From Bacteriovoracaceae bacterium UBA2394 (GTDB lineage Bacteria > Bdellovibrionota > UBA2394), in the NCBI GenBank assembly GCA_002343335.1, contig DDSI01000252.1, positions 1 to 10,400 on the forward strand: a stretch of 10,400 nucleotides of DNA. The letters are read 5' to 3'. Below the pieces are notes generated by a model. That model had not been told where the DNA came from. It searched no databases and saw only the letters and a program-made list of their open reading frames with translations. The position numbers were made by a program, and so were the translations under genes. Of this stretch, positions 6,342 to 10,400 are shown piece by piece; within the stretch, counting starts at the first letter, position 1, and each line of letters opens with the position of its first letter.

Positions 6342-7357
6342 TTCTGCCAGTCATTCAGCAGCGCGTCCTCCTGCCACTTGGTAGGCAGCAGCGTAGGAGA
6401 AGGGACATCCTGAAAGGACTCGGGCAACTTTACGTCGCCTCTCACGGGAAACATCCAATTTTTTTCCGGCAGGGCATTTTGAATTTTTTCACTCAAGAGA
6501 AGTGTGAGAAATTCCCGCGCCCATTTTCTTTGAGCTTCTGTTTGGAGGGAGCCTTTCACGATCGCCGCACCTTCCACTTGAATGGGATGAGGGTCTTTTA
6601 ATTTCACTGCGACATAGCGCTTCTTTGTATCTCCATGTGCTCGGTGATAAGCCTCGGACGTCGTATAGCTCCAAACGAGTGCCGCTTGTTCTTTAAGAAA
6701 AATTCCGTAGGCTGCGCTCCAACCGGGGCTGAGCGCCCACCATTGCTCACTCAATGATTTCCAAAAATTGCTCAACTCCTCTCCTTGAAAAACCGAATGG
6801 GTGGCTCTCAAAAATCCAAGACCGGGTGTCGACGTACGTGGATCCTCCAACACAAATCGCCCCTTCCATTCTGGTCGCAACAAATCCTTGTATCTCTCAG
6901 GGCTTTCTAGATTCCATTTCTTTAACAATGTGCGATCCGCCATGAACGCGAACACGCTATAGTCGTAAGGAAGAAATCCATCTTCATCGATGCGTACAAA
7001 TTCGCGCGTGGCATTCCATTGATCGGGTTTCCAATCTTGCCAAGATTCCGTGAGAGGTTTCGCCCGCGCCCAGAGAGAATCGTCGAGTCCGAGTACGACG
7101 TGTGCGGAAGCTTGTCCGCGCTTCGCATCGAGCTCGAGGCGCGTGACCATTTGCGCGGCATCGCCCGAGTTTAAATATTCGAGTTTTGCTCCGGTTTGAG
7201 TTTCAAATTCCTTTTTGAGAAGTTCGCCGAGACTGCCTTCGCCCAACATCGAATCGTGGGTGAGGACTTTTAAGAGAGTGGGGTCGGTGGATTTTTTGCA
7301 GCCCACCACGAAAACGGTGGAAAAAATGATTAGGGAATTGATAATGAAATGACGCAT
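6326..7357 (-). CDS. thiB: Thiamine/TPP-binding lipoprotein ThiB
   Basis: This is the substrate-binding component of the thiamine ABC importer. Family hallmark blocks are clear: ADVVLGLD-like HVVLGLDDSLW, PYDYSVFAF, the signature DPRTSTPGLG, GWSAAYGIF, SYTTSEAYH and NWMFPV. They match the E. coli ThiB (TbpA) pattern, including the Trp/Tyr/Ser positions that hold the thiamine pyrophosphate. The N-terminus is a lipoprotein signal: a hydrophobic run ending in VVGC (Cys 20) followed by KKS. The protein should therefore be lipid-anchored, unlike the soluble periplasmic E. coli protein. Start choice: ATG 7357 lies 7 bases after GGAGG (7369-7365). A GTG directly before it (7360) is in frame but only 4 bases from the Shine-Dalgarno. 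Translation is probably controlled by the TPP riboswitch immediately upstream. The product has 343 residues, of normal length with no gap. Confidence 0.96.
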   Translation of the reverse strand: MRHFIINSLIIFSTVFVVGCKKSTDPTLLKVLTHDSMLGEGSLGELLKKEFETQTGAKLEYLNSGDAAQMVTRLELDAKRGQASAHVVLGLDDSLWARAKPLTESWQDWKPDQWNATREFVRIDEDGFLPYDYSVFAFMADRTLLKKWNLESPERYKDLLRPEWKGRFVLEDPRTSTPGLGFLRATHSVFQGEELSNFWKSLSEQWWALSPGWSAAYGIFLKEQAALVWSYTTSEAYHRAHGDTKKRYVAVKLKDPHPIQVEGAAIVKGSLQTEAQRKWAREFLTLLLSEKIQNALPEKNWMFPVRGDVKLPESFQDVPSPTLLPTKWQEDALLNDWQKWIAK

Positions 7358-7364
7358 CACGCTA

Positions 7365-7454
7365 CCTCCGCTGGGATTATCCAGATCAGGTTATGGGGTT
7401 GGCCGATCCGCGACCTCTCAGCCCTCGCACCATGCAAGAGCACCCCCGGTGTTT
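7365..7454 (-). promoter_or_regulatory. TPP riboswitch (THI element) controlling thiBPQ
   Basis: The minus-strand leader contains the conserved TPP aptamer parts in order. These are CACCGGGGGTGC near 7453-7442, a P2 stem pairing CTCTTGC with GCGAGGG around the loop ATGGT, the invariant CTGAGA (7421-7416), and ACCTGATCTGGATAAT followed by CCAGCGG (7391-7369). The 3' end of the aptamer runs directly into GGAGG (7369-7365), which is the thiB Shine-Dalgarno, with the ATG 7 bases later. This geometry suggests that bound thiamine pyrophosphate hides the ribosome-binding site and blocks thiB translation. I see no terminator hairpin between the aptamer and the start codon, which favours translational over transcriptional control. 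The aptamer call is very secure. The mechanism is inferred. Confidence 0.97.
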
Positions 7455-7457
7455 GAA

Positions 7458-7489
7458 CTATGCTTAAAGAAGGCTACTTAAACTGTCCA
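7458..7489 (-). promoter_or_regulatory. Possible promoter of the TPP riboswitch/thiBPQ operon
   Basis: The 36 bp between the tauE stop and the riboswitch must hold any dedicated operon promoter. A -35-like TGGACA (7489-7484) lies 17 bp before a poor TAAGCA (7466-7461). A better -10-like CATAGT (7463-7458) would place the transcript start a few bases before the aptamer, but its spacing to TGGACA is 20 bp. No terminator is seen after tauE, so read-through from the upstream sulfur genes is also possible. Confidence 0.25.
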
Positions 7490-8254
7490 CTAAGGATGCG
7501 AGATCAACCCGAAGGCGTGGATAAAGGCTCCGGTCGCTACGAGGAGAATGCAGTAGCCAAACATTTGCCGAAGATCGACATCGGTCACGCGTTTCGTCAG
7601 TTGGTTTCCGAGAAAGAAACCGAGAAGAAAGGTCGGGAAAAGAATTACAAAGAGGTTCCAATCCTGAGGAGTCATCACCACGTAGTGGACACTAAATGCT
7701 AGGGCGCAATTTACAGTGATGAGCGCGAGTGAAACTAAGGAAGCCATTTTCATTGGCAAGCCCACGAGCAAAACCAGTACCGGAACCATGAGAAATCCTC
7801 CGCCCACACCTAGAATACCTGTGAGGGCTCCCACGATTAGTCCCGCAGCAATTTTAAGAAAAAACCGCCGATGCAGGGGACGAGTTGGTGGGATATAGTT
7901 CGGAGCGCGAAGCATCAGAACGCCAGTGACGACGAGTACGATCGCAAATAACTTCCATTGAATGTGACCAGGGATCGAGCGAGCAAATTGCGCAGTGGCG
8001 TACGAGCCCACAAACGTGCTGACTCCAAAAAGGGCGATCACTCTCCACGGAAATTTTTGTTTAAGTCCCTTTACAATGAATCCTATTCCGCTCGATAGAC
8101 CGACGAGAGGAAATCCCAAGGCGATCGCTCGCTTTGGAGGGAGACCAAATAAGAGAATCAACATGGGAATCGCTAAAATGGATCCGCCGCTTCCTAATAA
8201 TCCCAAAGAAATTCCAATGAACAGGCTGCAAAGCGCGCCGAAAAGTAAAATCAT
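7490..8254 (-). CDS. TauE/SafE-family sulfite/anion exporter
   Basis: This 254-residue, very hydrophobic inner-membrane protein has about seven or eight segments and is arranged as two repeats. Each repeat starts with a glycine-rich turn typical of the TauE/SafE (DUF81) family: GLLGSGGS (18-25) and GILGVGGGF (146-154). Each turn is followed by a proline (P30, P158) and a GLP turn (37-39, 165-167). Family members export sulfite, sulfoacetate or other sulfur anions, or act as related permeases. It follows the persulfide dioxygenase gene by 10 bp on the same strand and is almost certainly cotranscribed with it. That suggests it removes the sulfite that enzyme makes, although the substrate is inferred from context only. 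The start is ATG 8254, without a strong Shine-Dalgarno, possibly aided by coupling to the upstream gene. Confidence 0.9.
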   Translation of the reverse strand: MILLFGALCSLFIGISLGLLGSGGSILAIPMLILLFGLPPKRAIALGFPLVGLSSGIGFIVKGLKQKFPWRVIALFGVSTFVGSYATAQFARSIPGHIQWKLFAIVLVVTGVLMLRAPNYIPPTRPLHRRFFLKIAAGLIVGALTGILGVGGGFLMVPVLVLLVGLPMKMASLVSLALITVNCALAFSVHYVVMTPQDWNLFVILFPTFLLGFFLGNQLTKRVTDVDLRQMFGYCILLVATGAFIHAFGLISHP

Positions 8255-8264
8255 CTTGTAGAAA

Positions 8265-8972
8265 TCATCCTATCTTTCTTCCGCATTGCATATTTGCAGG
8301 CACGGCCTCTTGGATTCTTTTCGGATCCGCTAATTTTAGATTTCGCATAATTTCCACGAACTCCTCTTTCGTTTTACTCATACCGAGACGTGGATTGAAT
8401 TTGATTTCTTCGCCAATGCTTGAGCAGGTCATTCCTTTGTAGTCGTGAGCAGGGTAGACCAATGTGTCGGAAGGTAGGGTGAAGAGTTTATTGCGCACAC
8501 TCTCAAACATCTTTTCAGAGTTTCCCTGTTGAAAGTCAGTTCGACCCGTCCCTCGAATGAGAAGTGTATCGCCAGTAAAAACTCGCGTTCCCACGACATA
8601 GCTTGTGCAGGAGTCTGTATGACCCGGAGTCGAAAGGGCGCGAATCTTATGCGAGCCAAAAGAAAGCTCTTGCCCATCCTCCAGGAGGATGTCAGCGCAG
8701 TCGACTTTGGATCCTTTTCCAATCGCAGTTTTGGCGCCAGTACGTTTACGAATGATTTCTGCGCCGGTGATGTGATCGGCATGCACGTGGGTTTCGAAGG
8801 AATAAAGGAGTTTGAGTCCCAATTCTTCAAGCACTTTCAAATCTCTATCCACCGTTTCCAGTACGGGATCGATGATGATGGCCTCATTCGTTTTAGCGTC
8901 TGCAAGGATATAGGTGTAAGTACTCGATTCCGTCTCAAAGTGTTGACGGAAAATAAATGAGGAAGATTCCAT
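8265..8972 (-). CDS. Persulfide dioxygenase, ETHE1-like metallo-beta-lactamase fold
   Basis: This enzyme oxidises glutathione persulfide with O2 to sulfite and glutathione, a step in sulfide detoxification. From ATG 8972 it has 235 residues and follows ETHE1 along its whole length. It has FRQHFE and STYTYIL at the start, THVHADHITG (61-70), PGHTDSC (116-122), FTGDTLLIRGTGRTDFQQG (132-150), YPAHDYKG (173-180), NPRL and a C-terminal VPANMQCG. The single-iron ligands expected from ETHE1 correspond to His 62, His 118 and Asp 135. The GRTDFQQG block is characteristic of the persulfide dioxygenase group rather than glyoxalase II. The frame stays open to 9209, but that extension overlaps the divergent gene and bears no family similarity. 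ATG 9002, ten residues longer, is a possible start. No clear Shine-Dalgarno is seen for either start. It forms a two-gene unit with the TauE/SafE gene. Confidence 0.95.
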   Translation of the reverse strand: MESSSFIFRQHFETESSTYTYILADAKTNEAIIIDPVLETVDRDLKVLEELGLKLLYSFETHVHADHITGAEIIRKRTGAKTAIGKGSKVDCADILLEDGQELSFGSHKIRALSTPGHTDSCTSYVVGTRVFTGDTLLIRGTGRTDFQQGNSEKMFESVRNKLFTLPSDTLVYPAHDYKGMTCSSIGEEIKFNPRLGMSKTKEEFVEIMRNLKLADPKRIQEAVPANMQCGRKIG

Positions 8973-9003
8973 AGCTGTAGAATTACACAGAAAGGCGAGC
9001 ATT

Positions 9004-9050
9004 GTCTTTAAAGACTCAAAGGGTCCGTATTCCCAGGATTTTGGAAATCC
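9004..9050. promoter_or_regulatory. Two dyad-symmetric elements in the divergent region
   Basis: The 93 bp between the persulfide dioxygenase start and the divergent gene contain a perfect 12-bp palindrome GTCTTTAAAGAC (9004-9015). They also contain a 6-bp inverted repeat, GGATTT-TGG-AAATCC (9036-9050). The first lies 32-43 bp upstream of the dioxygenase ATG 8972. Both are placed where operators for the divergent promoters would be. No regulator gene lies next to them, so they are only candidates. Confidence 0.3.
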
Positions 9051-9065
9051 CTTACACTTAGATAT

Positions 9066-9875
9066 ATGACGTGTCCTCTCAGAGTCGTCGTGCTTATGGC
9101 GCTCTTTTGTTCGGCGCTGGGGAGTTCGAAGGTTGAGTCCGGGGTCATAGGTATTCCTGGGCAGACCTCTCAAGATTTTCCTGAGGCTGAAATAGTTTTT
9201 CCGAATCAATTTATAGATTTAACTCTAAGTTCCTCCTGCGAGGTAAAGCCCAAGGAGCTTTTCATTTCATCGGTAAACTTCCCATCGATTGGCAGAACTC
9301 AAGCGATTGTGGAATTTCGGATGGACTCGAGCCATTTGGTTTCAGGGGTGAGGGCGAATCTCACCCTTCTTTCTGCCTTAGATTCATCGGAGCAATTGAA
9401 TTTATCGGATTTAGAATTGGAGCCTTCTGTAAGTGCTTCACGAAATCTGGCTATCTTTTTGCCCTTAGGCGAATTGCTTCAATTTTTTCGGACGCTCCTT
9501 CGGCAGAATGCGGACGCCATAGTTCGAGTTTCAGTTCCTTCTCGTTCGCAGTGTTATTGGGGTGTCGTTAAGGTTCGATCTTGTATTCAAAATTCTGAGA
9601 CGAATTGCCAAAGCTCCACTGTCATAGGAAATGCGGGTAGCGGAGATCTTCAAAGTGCCCGAGTATCCGATTTTCAGTCACCCGTAAGTCCCGATCAAGT
9701 GGCGATACCTGAAGCTTCACCAAATATTTTTCATTCAATGCAAGGCGCGGGCTGCGCACTATCGGCTCACCGAGTGTCATCCCTCAGCGTGCTTATTTTG
9801 CTGTATTTTACGACGGCGTTAACTCTCGGACTTCGCGTTCGATTTCGCAAGCAGGGGAATAAGCAGCGTCTCTAA
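9066..9875 (+). CDS. Secreted protein of unknown function with a possible C-terminal Cys-type sorting signal
   Basis: I do not recognise a family for this 269-residue protein. It begins with a signal peptide: Arg 6, hydrophobic 7-18, and a possible cleavage after ALG (19). The body (20-225) is Ser-rich with alternating hydrophobic residues suggesting beta strands, and has cysteines at 58, 163, 173 and 181 that could form disulfides. The end is tripartite: a GAGCAL motif with Cys 230, a hydrophobic segment at about 239-256, and a basic tail with Arg/Lys at 257, 259, 261, 262, 266 and 268. This layout resembles the Cys-containing CTERM sorting signals of other bacteria (MYXO-CTERM type), but it could also be a plain C-terminal membrane anchor. 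ATG 9066 has no Shine-Dalgarno. ATG 9096 would keep only a short signal peptide. It diverges from the persulfide dioxygenase gene, and its last 57 bp overlap the convergent TIGR02147 gene. Confidence 0.7.
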   Translation: MTCPLRVVVLMALFCSALGSSKVESGVIGIPGQTSQDFPEAEIVFPNQFIDLTLSSSCEVKPKELFISSVNFPSIGRTQAIVEFRMDSSHLVSGVRANLTLLSALDSSEQLNLSDLELEPSVSASRNLAIFLPLGELLQFFRTLLRQNADAIVRVSVPSRSQCYWGVVKVRSCIQNSETNCQSSTVIGNAGSGDLQSARVSDFQSPVSPDQVAIPEASPNIFHSMQGAGCALSAHRVSSLSVLILLYFTTALTLGLRVRFRKQGNKQRL

Positions 9876-10400
9876 GTGATAAATCTGAGTGGCACCTGCG
9901 TGATCGGAATAGCGTTTCGGAAGCTTGCTCAAAAATTCGAAAATCGTTTTCTTCAAATCTTCGGCCTGAGTGGGCGTGAGAGCCATCGTAAGACCGGAAA
10001 AAAATCTTTCCTGAACAGGCAATTCATCGAGGGCCTTTAATCCAAGGCTTAGCATCTCTCGATGCATATTTCGTATATTGTGATGGTGAACCTCAGACGG
10101 CGTTTCAATCGAGTGCTCTCGCTTCTTGAGCAATGTCCCTTCTGTTTTCAGCCATCCTAGTTTCAATAAGAGTTGGACCGTTTGTTGTAAATCTTTCGGC
10201 GGCACTCCCAGGGCCCGCGCTTGAGTTGGAATATCCAGCGTTTCCCATATTGTATCGATGGCTTCAAAAAAAGCGACATTTTGCCATTTTTGAAAGTAGG
10301 TAAGCTCGAGGGCCGCATGAGGATAAATCTTTCTGAACGACTTAAAGTTCAGCACTTTCTTCAGACATTCATCGCGTTCTGCGGAAGACTTTGCATTTCC
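9819..10400 (-). CDS. TIGR02147 / DUF4423 family protein, 5' partial
   Basis: 193 residues are visible, and the frame is open to the right edge. The GTG at 10355 is an internal valine and not the start. The visible part matches the C-terminal portion of TIGR02147 proteins. It has a helix ending in a YFQKWQN-type stretch (the family has a Y-x-x-W motif here), a winged-helix-like region with a leucine-rich LKLGWL, a HHHNIRNMHREML stretch (the family has a similar helix before the last domain), then a helix with FSGLTMALTP, and IYHLETLLIPLL near the end, where the family usually ends in an LFPL motif. The missing N-terminus should carry the short helix-turn-helix-like region of the family. Function is not established, and a role in transcriptional control is often suggested from the fold. 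The family is abundant in Bdellovibrio-like bacteria and Fibrobacteres. Confidence 0.85.
   Translation of the reverse strand, partial: GNAKSSAERDECLKKVLNFKSFRKIYPHAALELTYFQKWQNVAFFEAIDTIWETLDIPTQARALGVPPKDLQQTVQLLLKLGWLKTEGTLLKKREHSIETPSEVHHHNIRNMHREMLSLGLKALDELPVQERFFSGLTMALTPTQAEDLKKTIFEFLSKLPKRYSDHAGATQIYHLETLLIPLLAKSNAKSES

Noticed and set aside
7453..7489. Terminator for the persulfide dioxygenase/TauE unit before the riboswitch
   Set aside because: The 36 bp contain no stem longer than a few bases and no U-run. No terminator can be supported there.
8973..9209. Longer start for the persulfide dioxygenase at 9209
   Set aside because: It would overlap the divergent secreted-protein gene by 144 bp and add about 79 basic residues that no ETHE1 protein has.
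10353..10355. GTG at 10355 as the start of the TIGR02147 gene
   Set aside because: The frame continues to the right edge with plausible family sequence, and the N-terminal half expected for the family is missing.

Overview
The window looks like a gene-dense stretch of a Gram-negative chromosome, about half G+C. A secreted-protein-rich gene set and a TIGR02147/DUF4423 protein at the right edge point to Bdellovibrionota or a relative. That family is common in Bdellovibrio-like bacteria and Fibrobacteres, so the placement is an inference and not a proven identity. Ribosome-binding sites are mostly weak. Genes are packed tightly, and two convergent pairs overlap at their 3' ends.

Layout from left to right. 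(1) The 3' part of a gene (+) for a protein with an NlpC/P60-like Cys...GD...His pattern runs off the left edge. (2) Convergent to it, 13 bp away, is a large gene (-) for a ClpB/ClpC-like double AAA+ ATPase that starts with what looks like a signal peptide or membrane anchor and ends in a Gln/Pro-rich tail. (3) A 155 bp divergent region follows, then a membrane-anchored CE4 polysaccharide deacetylase (+). (4) Its 3' end overlaps the end of a complete thiamine/TPP ABC transporter operon (-), read thiB, thiP, thiQ. The operon begins with a well-conserved TPP riboswitch whose 3' end contains the thiB Shine-Dalgarno sequence, and ends with an intrinsic terminator built around the thiQ stop codon. 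(5) Upstream of the riboswitch lies a two-gene sulfur unit (-): an ETHE1-type persulfide dioxygenase followed 10 bp later by a TauE/SafE-type exporter. (6) Divergent from it is a gene (+) of unknown function whose product has a signal peptide and a C-terminal Cys motif, hydrophobic segment and basic tail resembling a sorting signal. (7) Convergent with that gene and overlapping it by 57 bp is the 3' part of a TIGR02147/DUF4423 gene (-), which runs off the right edge.

Two blocks clearly work as units. ThiB, ThiP and ThiQ form one importer controlled by thiamine pyrophosphate. The dioxygenase oxidises glutathione persulfide to sulfite, which the TauE/SafE protein could export. The most unusual gene is the apparently exported Clp-like ATPase, because ATP is not normally available outside the cytoplasm. 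No tRNA, rRNA, CRISPR array, insertion sequence or phage gene was seen. The longest gap without a gene is about 155 bp.
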